Shown one piece after another: positions 8,761-18,172 of a stretch of 64,000 nucleotides of DNA. The notes beneath the pieces were generated by a model. That model was not told the DNA's origin. It was given only the letters and a program-made list of their open reading frames with translations, and made no database searches. Position 1 is the first letter of the stretch. Each line of letters starts with the position of its first letter. The position numbers were made by a program, and so were the translations under genes. The stretch is from Acinetobacter sp. XS-4 (GTDB lineage Bacteria; Pseudomonadota; Gammaproteobacteria; Pseudomonadales; Moraxellaceae): positions 620,001 through 684,000 of the forward strand of contig NZ_CP094657.1 in NCBI RefSeq assembly GCF_023920705.1. The letters run 5' to 3'.

Positions 8761-8842
8761 GATTTTTATTTTTTATACCGAATCGCTTCGAGTTATAACT
8801 GATCTGAGCAGTAAAAACCATGTGTATTCAATACATAAATAA

Positions 8843-8869
8843 AAAAGCCATCGCGTTGGATGACTTTTT
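8843..8869 (-). terminator. Intrinsic terminator downstream of the peroxiredoxin gene
   Basis: On the minus strand AGTCATC pairs with GATGGCT (one T-G wobble that would be a C-A mismatch on the other strand) and is followed by six T residues. The strand asymmetry says it ends minus-strand transcription, about 130 bp past the peroxiredoxin stop. Confidence 0.65.
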
Positions 8870-8905
8870 AAGGGTGAAAAATTGATTTATTTTGCTTAGG
8901 ATTTA

Positions 8906-8970
8906 CTACGCGCTTTGCTTGTCTTGTATCCAACTTTTCGAATGCTTGCCTACGCGCTTCGCTTGTCTTG
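8906..8970. repeat. 21-bp direct repeat pair
   Basis: CTACGCGCTTTGCTTGTCTTG at 8906-8926 recurs at 8950-8970 with a single T to C change, 44 bp apart. The repeats lie between the peroxiredoxin gene and its distal terminator and so would be transcribed in its 3' UTR. Confidence 0.8.
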
Positions 8971-8976
8971 CGCTTC

Positions 8977-9004
8977 GATTAAAGCCTTTTTAAAGGCTTT
9001 AATC
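8977..9004. repeat. 13-bp inverted repeat spanning the peroxiredoxin stop
   Basis: Positions 8977-8989 and 8992-9004 are perfect complements separated by TT, and include the stop codon of the minus-strand peroxiredoxin (8999-9001). No T-run follows on either strand, so this may stabilise the mRNA 3' end rather than terminate. Confidence 0.6.
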
Positions 9005-9640
9005 TTGCTCAGGCTGTGGCGTGAGGCGTAAATATGGTTTAACCGCTGTATAGCCTTTAGGGAAGCGCTGTTTAATCTCTTCTTCATCTTTAAGTGATGG
9101 CACAATAACGACATCTTCACCTTGCTGCCAGTTCGCTGGTGTAGCGACTTTATGCTTGTCAGTTAATTGCAATGAGTCAACAACGCGCAAGACTTCATTA
9201 AAATTTCGGCCTGTTGAAGCAGGGTAGGTAATAATTAAGCGAACTTTTTTATTAGGATCAATAATCACCAAAGAACGCACTGTGAGTGTTTCACTGGCAT
9301 TAGGATGGATGAAACCATAAAGCTCAGATACTTTACGATCTTTATCTGCAATGATTGGAAAATTTACCGTTGTGTTTTGTGTTTCATTAATATCATTGAT
9401 CCAGCCCTTATGAGACTCTACATCGTCTACGGACAAAGCAATCGCTTTAACATTACGCTTCGTAAATTCATCTTTTAATTTTGCTGTGTAACCTAACTCT
9501 GTTGTACATACTGGCGTATAGTCAGCTGGATGTGAAAATAAGATTCCCCAACTATCTCCTAGAAAATCATAAAAATGAATAATGCCTTCGCTCGATTCTT
9601 GTTGAAAATCGGGGGCAGTGTCTCCTAATCGTAGTGTCAT
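8999..9640 (-). CDS. 1-Cys peroxiredoxin (Prx6-type)
   Basis: A 213-residue thioredoxin-fold peroxidase reducing hydrogen peroxide and alkyl hydroperoxides. The active site PADYTPVC gives peroxidatic Cys45 with Thr42. There is no other cysteine in the whole protein, so it is a true 1-Cys enzyme that needs an external thiol. The C-terminal extension (PANWQQGEDV, then the FPKGYTAVKPYLR motif) is typical of the Prx6 subfamily. The ribosome site GAGGAAAT lies 5 nt before the ATG at 9640. The gene appears monocistronic. Confidence 0.93.
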   Translation of the reverse strand: MTLRLGDTAPDFQQESSEGIIHFYDFLGDSWGILFSHPADYTPVCTTELGYTAKLKDEFTKRNVKAIALSVDDVESHKGWINDINETQNTTVNFPIIADKDRKVSELYGFIHPNASETLTVRSLVIIDPNKKVRLIITYPASTGRNFNEVLRVVDSLQLTDKHKVATPANWQQGEDVVIVPSLKDEEEIKQRFPKGYTAVKPYLRLTPQPEQD

Positions 9641-10046
9641 GATATTTCCTCAATTGCTCATAATTTGTTATTCGATTGAATGAATATGCAGCATTTACTT
9701 TATGATTAAAATTATTGTTTTTGTATTTTATTATGAATTTTTTATATAAGTGTAAATATATATAACTAAAACTCACTATTTTAAGTGCTTAATCAATGTA
9801 ACTTTAAGGTAAATTTGCTAAATTAGATTTCTCGGAAGTTATGCTTAATAGATGAGCGTTAATGGTGCATTTTTAGGTGCCAAACACATTAAGGGGGACT
9901 AGATGAATGAAATACCATTCATCTAACTATCAGATTTTTTTTAGGGGTTTTGTGCAAACCCCTTGTACTTCAAATTTCTGGCACCATAATAAACGACTGA
10001 GAAAAAGTTTATTCATTTGACCAAGCAAGATTTAGAGAGTTTATCC
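9641..10046 (+). promoter_or_regulatory. Long structured leader/promoter region of secA
   Basis: A 406-bp gap with no credible gene. The left part is AT-rich and carries the peroxiredoxin promoter on the minus strand. The right part holds two hairpins just upstream of secA: 9900-9909 with 9916-9925 (10-bp perfect stem, 6-nt loop), with a run of eight T residues nine bases later, and 9943-9950 with 9956-9963 (8-bp stem, 5-nt loop). GGTGCCA (9876-9882) can pair with TGGCACC (9979-9985) and enclose both hairpins, while ATGGTGC (9862-9868) can pair with GCACCAT (9981-9987) instead. The two long-range pairings exclude each other. A weak promoter candidate is TTGCTA (9815-9820) with TATGCT (9840-9845), with a long 19-nt spacer. 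Confidence 0.5.
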
Positions 10047-12767
10047 ATGTTGGCAAGTCTGATCGGAGGTATCTTCGGTACAAAAAATGAGCGTGAACTC
10101 AAACGCATGCGCAAAATTGTTGAGCAAATCAATGCGCTCGAGCCGACGATATCAGCTTTAAGCGATGCAGACTTATCTGCAAAAACTCCAGAATTCAAAC
10201 AACGTTATAATAATGGCGAAAGTTTAGATAAATTACTTCCAGAAGCGTTTGCAGTTTGTCGTGAAGCAGCCAAACGTGTAATGGGCATGCGTCACTATGA
10301 CGTTCAGCTTATTGGTGGTATTACCTTACATGAAGGTAAAATTGCTGAAATGCGTACCGGTGAAGGTAAAACCCTGATGGGTACTTTGGCGTGTTATTTA
10401 AACGCATTAAGTGGTGAAGGCGTTCATGTTATTACGGTGAACGATTATTTGGCACAGCGTGATGCTGAGTTGAACCGCCCATTATTTGAATTTTTGGGTT
10501 TATCTATTGGTACAATCTATTCAATGCAAGGTCCGTCTGAAAAAGCGGAAGCTTATCTTGCTGATATTACCTATGGTACCAATAACGAATTCGGTTTTGA
10601 CTACTTACGTGACAACATGGTGTTTTCTTTAGCAGAAAAGAAACAACGTGGTTTGCACTATGCGATTATCGATGAAGTTGACTCAATCTTGATTGATGAA
10701 GCACGTACGCCATTAATTATCTCTGGTCAAAGTGAAGACTCTTCGCATCTATATTCTGCAATTAATTCGATTCCCCCTAAATTACATCCACAAAAAGAAG
10801 AGAAAGTGGCAGATGGTGGGCATTTCTGGATTGATGAAAAGCAGCGTTCAGTTGAAATGACCGAAGTTGGTTATGAAACTGTTGAGCAAGAACTTATTCA
10901 GATGGGCTTGTTGGCTGAAGGTGAAAGCCTATATTCAGCAACGAATCTAAGCCTTGTTCATCATGTGTCTGCGGCTATTCGCGCACATTTCTTATTCCAA
11001 CGCGATGTTCACTATATTATTCACGATGGTGAAGTCGTGATTGTTGATGAACATACTGGCCGTACAATGCCGGGTCGTCGTTGGTCAGAAGGTTTGCATC
11101 AAGCAGTTGAAGCGAAAGAAGGGTTGGAAATTCAGCCTGAAAACCAGACTTTAGCGACCACAACATTCCAGAATTATTTCCGTCTATATAAAAAGCTTTC
11201 AGGTATGACAGGTACTGCTGATACTGAAGCTGCGGAAATGAAAGAAATTTATGGCCTTGATGTTGTGATTATTCCAACTCATCGCCCAATGGTACGTAAT
11301 GACCAAAACGATTTAATTTATTTAAACCGTAACGGTAAATACGATGCGATTATTCAGGAAATTACGAATATTCGTGAGCAAGGTGTTGCACCAATTCTGA
11401 TTGGTACAGCGACCATTGAAGCCAGTGAAATTTTATCTTCTAAGTTAATGCAAGCTGGTATTCACCACGAAGTGTTGAATGCAAAACAACATGAGCGTGA
11501 AGCTGACATTATTGCTCAGGCGGGTAGCCCGAATGCAGTAACGATTGCAACTAACATGGCTGGTCGTGGTACGGACATTATCTTGGGTGGTAACTGGAAA
11601 GCAAAACTTGCCAAACTTGAAAACCCTACTGCTGAAGATGAAGCACATCTGAAAGCACAATGGGAACAAGACCACGAAGATGTATTGAAATCAGGTGGTT
11701 TGCACATCATTGGTTCTGAGCGCCATGAATCACGCCGTATTGATAACCAGTTACGTGGTCGTGCGGGCCGTCAGGGTGACCCTGGTGTTTCTCGTTTCTA
11801 TTTGTCTCTTGAAGACGACCTTATGCGTATTTTCGCAGGTGATCGCGTAGTTGGAATGATGCGCGCGATGGGTCTGCAAGAAAATGAAGCGATTGAACAC
11901 AAAATGGTGAGTCGTTCAATTGAGAATGCTCAGCGTAAAGTTGAAGCGCGTAACTTTGATATTCGTAAAAACTTATTGAAATACGATGATGTGAATAATG
12001 AACAACGTAAGATCATTTATTCACAACGTGATGAAGTTTTAGCTGAAAATACGTTAAAAGAATACGTTGAAGAAATGCATCATGAAGTGATGAAAGGCGT
12101 GATTGCTAACTTTATTCCACCAGAGTCAATTCATGACCAGTGGGATGTTGAAGGCTTAGAAAACGCTTTACGTATTGATTTGGGTATTGAGCTACCAATT
12201 CAAGAATGGTTAGACCAAGACCGTCGTCTAGATGAAGAAGGTTTAGTTGAGCGAATCAGTGATGAAGTGATTGAGCGTTATCGTCAGCGTCGTGCTCAAA
12301 TGGGTGATGAATCAGCAGCAATGCTTGAACGTCACTTCGTTTTAAACTCTCTTGACCGTCATTGGAAAGATCACTTAGCTGCAATGGATTATTTGCGTCA
12401 AGGTATTCACTTACGTGGCTATGCGCAAAAGAACCCTGAACAGGAATACAAGAAAGAAGCTTTCAACCTGTTTGTAAATATGTTGAGCATTATTAAAACT
12501 GATGTTGTGACTGATTTGTCTCGTGTACATATCCCAACACCAGAAGAACTTGCAGAAATGGAAGCTCAACAGCAGCAGCAAGCTGAGTCGATGAAGCTTT
12601 CTTTTGAACATGATGATGTAGATGGTTTAACTGGCGAAGTTACACTTTCTCAAGAAACCATGAACGAGTCTGATGATCAGCAAGCTTTCCCTGTTCCAGA
12701 AAGCCGTAATGCACCATGCCCATGTGGTTCAGGGCTAAAATATAAGCAATGTCACGGTAAGATCTAA
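10047..12767 (+). CDS. secA: Preprotein translocase ATPase SecA
   Basis: A 906-residue motor ATPase that drives unfolded preproteins through SecYEG. Visible in order: NBD1 with Walker A (MRTGEGKT near residue 105), the DEVDS DEAD-like motif near 210, the preprotein cross-linking region, NBD2 with [10 protein letters not shown], the helical scaffold, and the C-terminal zinc-binding tail ([14 protein letters not shown]) that contacts SecB and the membrane. I start at ATG 10047 (MLASLIGG), the classic N terminus with GAGAG 7 nt upstream; a TTG ten codons upstream is in frame but unneeded. No secM-like gene lies upstream; control by the structured leader is a possibility. Confidence 0.97.
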   Translation: MLASLIGGIFGTKNERELKRMRKIVEQINALEPTISALSDADLSAKTPEFKQRYNNGESLDKLLPEAFAVCREAAKRVMGMRHYDVQLIGGITLHEGKIAEMRTGEGKTLMGTLACYLNALSGEGVHVITVNDYLAQRDAELNRPLFEFLGLSIGTIYSMQGPSEKAEAYLADITYGTNNEFGFDYLRDNMVFSLAEKKQRGLHYAIIDEVDSILIDEARTPLIISGQSEDSSHLYSAINSIPPKLHPQKEEKVADGGHFWIDEKQRSVEMTEVGYETVEQELIQMGLLAEGESLYSATNLSLVHHVSAAIRAHFLFQRDVHYIIHDGEVVIVDEHTGRTMPGRRWSEGLHQAVEAKEGLEIQPENQTLATTTFQNYFRLYKKLSGMTGTADTEAAEMKEIYGLDVVIIPTHRPMVRNDQNDLIYLNRNGKYDAIIQEITNIREQGVAPILIGTATIEASEILSSKLMQAGIHHEVLNAKQHEREADIIAQAGSPNAVTIATNMAGRGTDIILGGNWKAKLAKLENPTAEDEAHLKAQWEQDHEDVLKSGGLHIIGSERHESRRIDNQLRGRAGRQGDPGVSRFYLSLEDDLMRIFAGDRVVGMMRAMGLQENEAIEHKMVSRSIENAQRKVEARNFDIRKNLLKYDDVNNEQRKIIYSQRDEVLAENTLKEYVEEMHHEVMKGVIANFIPPESIHDQWDVEGLENALRIDLGIELPIQEWLDQDRRLDEEGLVERISDEVIERYRQRRAQMGDESAAMLERHFVLNSLDRHWKDHLAAMDYLRQGIHLRGYAQKNPEQEYKKEAFNLFVNMLSIIKTDVVTDLSRVHIPTPEELAEMEAQQQQQAESMKLSFEHDDVDGLTGEVTLSQETMNESDDQQAFPVPESRNAPCPCGSGLKYKQCHGKI

Positions 12768-12776
12768 TCTGCCTTC

Positions 12777-12809
12777 AAAAAAAAGCAGAACAATTGTTCT
12801 GCTTTTTTT
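12777..12809 (+). terminator. Bidirectional-type terminator after secA
   Basis: An A-run, then a near-continuous palindrome centred at 12793/12794 (AGCAGAACAA with TTGTTCTGCT), then seven T residues. Confidence 0.85.
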
Positions 12810-12897
12810 ATGTTTGTAGTAAGCCTGTGAATAATGTTTGCAGTTTTAAGCATTAAATGCTATTTACTTCTCATCCAGAGTGTATGTTGGAAAGACA

Positions 12898-13344
12898 ATG
12901 AAAAAAGTATTACAACCTTTATTTTTAACTGTTCTTGCTGTGCCTAGTTTTGTTTTCGCAGCAGAAGCAGCTTCAGCCCCTCAAACGACAACGGTTGATA
13001 AAGTACTTGCAGCAAAAGGGCCAACTTCGGCTCAGGCTGTAGTGAAGCAAGAAAATACAACAGTGATTAGTCCGCGTACAGGCATTCGCTATACGTTGGG
13101 TAACACAGGTAATCGCCCAATTATTTTACAAACGACTGCGATTGCTCCGGCAAACTCAGCAAATATTAATCGTATTGTGGCAACTAACCCTGCTTTATCT
13201 GCGAAGAGCCAAGAGAAAGCTAAAGTTGCACTCATTGGTGAAGCTGCTGTTGCTGGGCCAGCTGCTGTTGCAGCAAGTAATGTAACAGCTCCTGCTGCTG
13301 TATCAAATAGCATTGCGCCTTCGAATCCAGCATCAATGAATTAA
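12898..13344 (+). CDS. Ala-rich exported protein of unknown function
   Basis: A 148-residue protein with a clear Sec signal peptide (MKKVLQPLFLTVLAVPSFVFA, cleavage after the AxA-like site near residue 21). The mature part is low complexity, rich in Ala, Val, Thr and Pro, with no Cys and no recognisable domain; the C-terminal half is close to polyalanine/valine. I take ATG 12898 because GGAAAG sits about 4 nt upstream and it starts the signal peptide; an in-frame ATG at 12880 adds six residues. It lies between strong terminators, so it is monocistronic. I do not recognise a function. Periplasmic or surface location is likely. Confidence 0.8.
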   Translation: MKKVLQPLFLTVLAVPSFVFAAEAASAPQTTTVDKVLAAKGPTSAQAVVKQENTTVISPRTGIRYTLGNTGNRPIILQTTAIAPANSANINRIVATNPALSAKSQEKAKVALIGEAAVAGPAAVAASNVTAPAAVSNSIAPSNPASMN

Positions 13345-13357
13345 TTCATATATGTAT

Positions 13358-13390
13358 AAAAAAGCCAGTTCAATTTGAACTGGCTTTTTT
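13358..13390. terminator. Bidirectional terminator between convergent genes
   Basis: AAAAAAGCCAGTTCAA pairs with TTGAACTGGCTTTTTT around a short loop. It has T-runs on both strands and serves both the exported protein gene and the MHS transporter. Confidence 0.85.
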
Positions 13391-13410
13391 ATGAGGGTGC
13401 CTTTAAAACT

Positions 13411-14721
13411 TTAAATCTGATTATTTACATCATCATTTTTTGTTTCACGAATGAGTAAGAACGCGACAAGTGATAAAAGTGATGCTGCAGTAAGATAATA
13501 ACCAACCGCATATAAACCATAAGTTTCAGCAAGCTTAGTTGCAATAAGTGGCGCAAATGATGCACCAAAAATGCCTGCTAAGTTAAACGTTAATGCTGAA
13601 CCTGTGTAACGAACTGAGGTTGGGAAAAGTTCAGAAAGAACTGTGCCAATCGGACCATAGGTCAATCCCATAATCGCCAAGCCCGTACATAAGAAAAGGA
13701 AAACGATTAAGGTATTTCCAGACTCTAACATACTAGAGAAGAACAAGCCGAAAATTGCAGCAGCAATACAGACGCCAATTGAGGTTGTTTTACGACCAAA
13801 CTTTTCTGCAAAAATAGCAGATAAAGGAATGAATGCAGCGAAGCAAAGTGTGGCAAAGAGTTGAAGTTCTAAGAACTCACCACGTGCATAGCCAAGCTTT
13901 GTGGTTCCCCAGTTTAAGGCAAATACGGTGGTAAGATAAAACACGACAAACGTGCAGATTGCTGCAATCGTGCCAAGAATAAGTTTACCTGTGTGTTTGG
14001 TTAAGACTTCTTTAAACGGAATATTTACTTCTTTTTGCTTATCTAAAACTTTTTGGAATGCTGGAGTTTCATGGAGTTTTAAACGGATATATAAGCCCAC
14101 AATGACTAATACAGCGCTTGCAATAAATGGAATACGCCAGCCCCATTGCATGAATGCCTGCTCAGGAATAGTCGCACTCAATAATAAAAATGAACCAGTT
14201 GCCAAAATAAAGCCAATTGGAGCGCCGAGTTGCGGGAACATGCCATACCATGCTCTTTTCCCTTCAGGGGCATTTTCAGTTGCAAGTAATACCGCACCAC
14301 TCCATTCACCACCTAATCCCAAACCTTGTCCTAAACGGCATAGGGCCAATAATAAGGGAGCAAAAATCCCAATTTGCGCATAGGTAGGAAGTAAACCAAT
14401 ACATACGGTTGAAATACCCATGGTCAGTAAAGCTGCAACCAATGTGGCTTTCCGACCAATACGGTCTCCTAAATGACCGAATATTGCTGCACCGATGGGG
14501 CGGGCAATAAAGGCAATCGCGAAGGTTGCTAAAGATTGTAAGACTGCGGCACTGCCACTACTAGCAGGGAAAAACAGGTGAGGAAAAATAAGAACGGCAG
14601 CAGTTGCATAGATATAAAAGTCGAAGAACTCAATGGTTGTACCGACTAAGCTTGCAAACAAAACCCGCATTTTTGAATTAGTGGCTACTGCTGGAGCAGC
14701 AGGCGCAGAGGTTGAATCCAT
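13411..14721 (-). CDS. MFS transporter, metabolite:H+ symporter (MHS) family
   Basis: A 436-residue 12-helix transporter of the MHS group (relatives: ProP, KgtP, ShiA). Family marks include the TTIEFFDFYIYATAA segment at helix 1, GHLGDRIGRK in loop 2-3 (the MFS signature), and GGEWSGAVLLATENAP in helix 5. The substrate cannot be read from sequence; shikimate, dicarboxylates, citrate or betaines are all seen in the family. It has its own terminator at 13358-13390 and no neighbouring catabolic genes that would suggest a substrate. Confidence 0.88.
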   Translation of the reverse strand: MDSTSAPAAPAVATNSKMRVLFASLVGTTIEFFDFYIYATAAVLIFPHLFFPASSGSAAVLQSLATFAIAFIARPIGAAIFGHLGDRIGRKATLVAALLTMGISTVCIGLLPTYAQIGIFAPLLLALCRLGQGLGLGGEWSGAVLLATENAPEGKRAWYGMFPQLGAPIGFILATGSFLLLSATIPEQAFMQWGWRIPFIASAVLVIVGLYIRLKLHETPAFQKVLDKQKEVNIPFKEVLTKHTGKLILGTIAAICTFVVFYLTTVFALNWGTTKLGYARGEFLELQLFATLCFAAFIPLSAIFAEKFGRKTTSIGVCIAAAIFGLFFSSMLESGNTLIVFLFLCTGLAIMGLTYGPIGTVLSELFPTSVRYTGSALTFNLAGIFGASFAPLIATKLAETYGLYAVGYYLTAASLLSLVAFLLIRETKNDDVNNQI

Positions 14722-14854
14722 ATAAAACCTTATATCAGTTAAAATTTATTTTTAATTTACTATTCCTTTTAAAGATGTATTTTTCTAAAAGAATAGCGTG
14801 AAAGAACATCATCCATGACTCTTTCAGGATCACTGAATAAGAGTGAAAAATGAA

Positions 14855-15496
14855 CTAAACTATGTACCAATAGATCGCAAGAAAATGTGCTCCTGCACCT
14901 AAAAGCACAAAAATGTGCCAGATCGCATGGGTATATCTTACCTTTTTTAACGCGTAAAACAATGCTCCAACCGTATAAGCTAATCCGCCAATAATCAAGA
15001 AAATCAATGCATCTTTACTTAAATAAGTGCGCATGTCATCCATAACAAACACGGCAAGCCATCCCATTAAAATATAAGCGAGCAAAGAAATTTTTTGAAA
15101 ACGATGAATAAAAACTAACTTGAAAAGTGTACCAATTGCAGCGATGCCCCATAGTGCAATTAGCAGATAATGAGCTTTTGTAGTAGGAATTGCGATGCTT
15201 AAGAATGGGGTATAAGTTCCAGCAATTAAATAATAAATAGCTGTATGGTCAAGCTTCTTATACCAGTAGCGTAAATTTTGTGTTTGAGCAAAGTGATAGA
15301 GTGTTGAACTGGTGAAAACTAGAATGAGACTAAATGAGTAAACCCATAAACCCACCCATTGAGCAGTTGAAAGATAAGATCCCTTTATAATTAAAAAGAT
15401 AGAAGCTATAACTGCCATAATAATACCAGCCCCATGGCTGTAGGCATTAAATAGTTCTTCTTTTGGATCGTAAGTTTCCAACATAGATTTACTCAT
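14855..15496 (-). CDS. Hemolysin III family membrane protein (YqfA-like)
   Basis: About 213 residues with seven predicted transmembrane helices, of the hemolysin III/progestin-adiponectin-receptor-like family (PF03006). Family motifs seen: NAYSHGAG near residue 20, STLYHFAQT near 75, LDHTAIYYLIAGTYTP near 95 and the C-terminal HAIWHIFVLLGAGAHF with metal-binding histidines. I start at ATG 15496 (MSKSMLETYDP); an upstream in-frame start at 15541 would add a hydrophobic stretch not typical of the family. Its biological role is uncertain; the haemolytic activity of a Bacillus member is not a safe guide. Confidence 0.85.
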   Translation of the reverse strand: MSKSMLETYDPKEELFNAYSHGAGIIMAVIASIFLIIKGSYLSTAQWVGLWVYSFSLILVFTSSTLYHFAQTQNLRYWYKKLDHTAIYYLIAGTYTPFLSIAIPTTKAHYLLIALWGIAAIGTLFKLVFIHRFQKISLLAYILMGWLAVFVMDDMRTYLSKDALIFLIIGGLAYTVGALFYALKKVRYTHAIWHIFVLLGAGAHFLAIYWYIV

Positions 15497-15623
15497 AAGT
15501 TTAATTTTTTTGATTAAAAATACGAATGTATAGAAATACAAAACAGTCGTAAAGTTATTTTATTTTTAATCCTAGACCCTTTAAACTTCTATCTTATATG
15601 AGTCTTCATTTTTAGGTATATCC

Positions 15624-16835
15624 GTGTCGGTTTTCTCCTTTGAGCAAGAACAGCAATTCTTTCATGAAATCAAGCAAATGCTTGACCAACAAGCTTTTGA
15701 GCGTTTGATCTTGAGCCAATATAAAGGAGAGTTGGCTCAGCTGGAAAAAATTACTTTCCGCGTTGTAGAGCTACATGGACAAAAACAGCTTTCAGCTTTA
15801 TACCATCATACTACCCAAGATATGACTAAAAACTATTCATTCGAAGATGGTTTGCAGCAGATTGAGCAGTTAATCATACAGTGTAAGCAAGCGAATTTAT
15901 TTTCAACTAATCAAGAAATTCAACTTAAAAAAAATAAGAAAAAAGCGCTATTAAATATGGGTAAAAAGCAGGCAGTAAATGCGACCCAAACCGTTCAGAC
16001 TCATGATCGTGAAAAGCAACGCTATGTACAGCAGGGCAATGCATTTTTAAAAGAGCTTGGTATTACCGATGAAAAAGGCCAAATCATTCCAAGCATGGCG
16101 CGTAAATGGAAACAGATTAATAAATTTATTGAAATCTTTGCGAGCGCTTATGAGCAAATTGATGCATCTCAACAAGAGTTACGCATTGTCGATTTTGGTT
16201 CGGGTAAAGGTTATTTAACTTTTGCTTTGTATGATTATTTACAAGAGCAGCAGAAAACACCGTTGATTACTGGAGTCGAATTGCGCCCGAATCTGGTTGA
16301 GTTTTGCCAGAATGTTGCAGACAAAGTGCATTTTAACCATTTAGACTTTTTTGAAGGTGACGTCCGTAGTTATCAGCCAGAAAAACTGGACGTTATGATT
16401 GCCTTACACGCGTGTGATATTGCAACTGACTTTGCCATTCATACTGGAATTCGTTTAAACGCTTCAATGATTATGTGCGCGCCGTGTTGTCACAAAGAGT
16501 TACGCCCTCAATTACATAGCCCAGAAGTTTTACAACCAATGCTACAGTTTGGTATTCATGCAGGGCAACAAGCCGAAATGCTGACCGATACTTTACGTGC
16601 GTTACTTTTAAAAGCGTATGGCTATGAAACTAAAGTTTTTGAGTTTGTATCGCTTGAACATACCAGCAAAAATAAAATGATTTTGGCGACGAAACGCAAA
16701 AATGTTTCTGAACCTGATACCAAGATTATGGTTCAAATCCAAGCATTGAAAGAAATGTATGGTATTAAAAAACAAACGTTGGAATTGCTATTGCAAGATC
16801 AGTTGCCGATCGAAAATATTGGCTGCAAGTGCTAG
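15624..16835 (+). CDS. Class I SAM-dependent methyltransferase (Methyltransf_32-like)
   Basis: A 403-residue cytoplasmic protein. The SAM-binding region lies near residues 190-225 with IVDFGSGKGYLTFALYDYL (motif I) followed by the acidic motif II (GVELRPNLVEF). Motif IV-like IALHACDIATD and a MCAPCCHKEL cysteine cluster near 290-297 are typical of the PF13679 group, which includes tRNA/rRNA and glutathione-S-transferase-like methyltransferases. The N-terminal 130 residues are of unknown fold. The start is a GTG at 15624 with TAGG 7 nt upstream. A GNAT gene follows 12 nt after the stop, so the two are probably cotranscribed. Confidence 0.8.
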   Translation: MSVFSFEQEQQFFHEIKQMLDQQAFERLILSQYKGELAQLEKITFRVVELHGQKQLSALYHHTTQDMTKNYSFEDGLQQIEQLIIQCKQANLFSTNQEIQLKKNKKKALLNMGKKQAVNATQTVQTHDREKQRYVQQGNAFLKELGITDEKGQIIPSMARKWKQINKFIEIFASAYEQIDASQQELRIVDFGSGKGYLTFALYDYLQEQQKTPLITGVELRPNLVEFCQNVADKVHFNHLDFFEGDVRSYQPEKLDVMIALHACDIATDFAIHTGIRLNASMIMCAPCCHKELRPQLHSPEVLQPMLQFGIHAGQQAEMLTDTLRALLLKAYGYETKVFEFVSLEHTSKNKMILATKRKNVSEPDTKIMVQIQALKEMYGIKKQTLELLLQDQLPIENIGCKC

Positions 16836-16847
16836 GACGGTGAGCGG

Positions 16848-17267
16848 ATGTATAAAATTATAGTGGGTAGTTGGGAACAACTTGAGCAAGATGCGAAATA
16901 CATCCGTGAGCTAGTCTTTATTCAAGAACAGGGAATTGCGGCTGAAGATGAATGGGATGATTTAGATGCCACAGTTTTGCATTTTATTGTTTATGACAAA
17001 GAGCAGCCTATCGCTACAGCACGTTTGTTGCCACAACATAGCGTAGGGCGTGTTGCTGTTTTAATGCCTTATCGAAAGCAAGGTATAGGTAAAATTCTAA
17101 TGCAGCATATTATTGACTATGCACGTAGTCATAAACTGCCTCATTTAAAGCTTTCTGCGCAAACTTATGTGACAGCTTTTTACGAAGCTTTAGGTTTTAA
17201 AGTGCAGGGTGAAGTTTACGAAGACTGCGGTATTCCACATATAGATATGGTTTTAGAGTTAAATTGA
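16848..17267 (+). CDS. GNAT family N-acetyltransferase
   Basis: A 139-residue single-domain acetyltransferase of the YjcF/ElaA-like kind. The N terminus has the FIQEQGIAAEDEWDDLD pattern, and the acetyl-CoA-binding loop is YRKQGIGKILM (Q/RxxGxG/A) near residue 75, followed by LSAQTYVTAFYEALGF. Its substrate is unknown. It sits 12 nt behind a methyltransferase gene and is probably in the same transcript. Confidence 0.88.
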   Translation: MYKIIVGSWEQLEQDAKYIRELVFIQEQGIAAEDEWDDLDATVLHFIVYDKEQPIATARLLPQHSVGRVAVLMPYRKQGIGKILMQHIIDYARSHKLPHLKLSAQTYVTAFYEALGFKVQGEVYEDCGIPHIDMVLELN

Positions 17268-17292
17268 GACTTCTTTTTAGAAATCTCAATTT
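17261..17292. terminator. Hairpin between convergent genes, spanning the GNAT stop
   Basis: AAATTGAGA (17261-17269) pairs perfectly with TCTCAATTT (17284-17292), with further TTCT/AGAA pairing inside. It includes the GNAT stop codon and separates convergent transcripts. Confidence 0.6.
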
Positions 17293-17296
17293 AGAT

Positions 17297-18157
17297 TTAT
17301 TTCATTGCATTCCAGCTTTCAATTGCTTGCAGCCCTGTTTCTAAACCGACTTCATAGCTATAACGAAGCTTTTTAGGATTAGTACTTAAACGGCCAGCCA
17401 TATTTTTAAGTGGCGGTGGGCAAACTTCTAAAATTTGCTGTTCTGGGTTTTGACCACGGACAAAATCGACCGAAGCGTTATAGCGAGCACAACGGCTACG
17501 TAAGCTATTTGCAAAACCATAGTGATGTTTAAATGCATATTTCGCGAGGAATTGATCACCTCGACTACTCGCCTTAAAGTAGTTTTTCGGGCGTGTGCGT
17601 AAAACCAATAGTTTTTTTACATCACTTTGCTGCGCCGTCCAGCGAACCGGTAGGGCATCTGCAACGCCACCATCAAAATAAGGTTCACCCATAATGTCGA
17701 CAGGATGACGCGTTAAAACTGGAATTGAGCTAGAAGCACGAAGTGCATTTAGCAAATTATCTTTACCAGCACGAAGATATTCTGCATGACCTGTTTTGGC
17801 ATGCGTCAACACCATATAAAAATCAGGATTTTTGGCAAAAAGACTCTGTTGGTCAAGCGGGTGCTCTTGCTCACCAATTTCCCACATCCATTTTAAATCA
17901 AGTAAATCACCGCCTTTGAAAAAGCGTTTGTAATCGATGAATTCAGGGCGGAGTGAGTGATCGACATAAAACGTTAGAGTGCGGCCTTGCTGGCCTGCCA
18001 AGTAGTTAGCCACATTGGTTGAACCAGACGATACACCAACGTATAAGTCAAAAGGATTGAACTGCTGTTGTAAAAATGCGTCAAGTACACCACTGGTAAA
18101 GGCACCACGCATGCCTCCACCCTCTACAACCAGTGCGTTGCGGGAAAAATCTGTCAT
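17297..18157 (-). CDS. Patatin-like phospholipase (YjjU-like)
   Basis: A 286-residue serine hydrolase of the patatin fold acting on acyl esters, probably phospholipids. It has the oxyanion-hole loop GGGMRG (residues 13-18), nucleophile elbow GVSSG with Ser43, and the dyad aspartate Asp162 in DGG. There is no signal peptide, so it is cytoplasmic or membrane-associated. The order and Cys/Arg-rich C-terminal half match the E. coli YjjU subgroup. A short membrane protein gene lies 15 bp upstream on the same strand and may be cotranscribed. Confidence 0.88.
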   Translation of the reverse strand: MTDFSRNALVVEGGGMRGAFTSGVLDAFLQQQFNPFDLYVGVSSGSTNVANYLAGQQGRTLTFYVDHSLRPEFIDYKRFFKGGDLLDLKWMWEIGEQEHPLDQQSLFAKNPDFYMVLTHAKTGHAEYLRAGKDNLLNALRASSSIPVLTRHPVDIMGEPYFDGGVADALPVRWTAQQSDVKKLLVLRTRPKNYFKASSRGDQFLAKYAFKHHYGFANSLRSRCARYNASVDFVRGQNPEQQILEVCPPPLKNMAGRLSTNPKKLRYSYEVGLETGLQAIESWNAMK

Positions 18158-18172
18158 TTGAAAAATATCTGA

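Noticed and set aside
10017..10046. TTG start extending SecA by ten residues
   Set aside because: The family N terminus is MLxxLxxxxFG, which begins at ATG 10047 with its own ribosome site.
13952..14383. 143-residue plus-strand frame inside the MHS transporter
   Set aside because: It is a shadow of the transporter helices, with no independent start signal.
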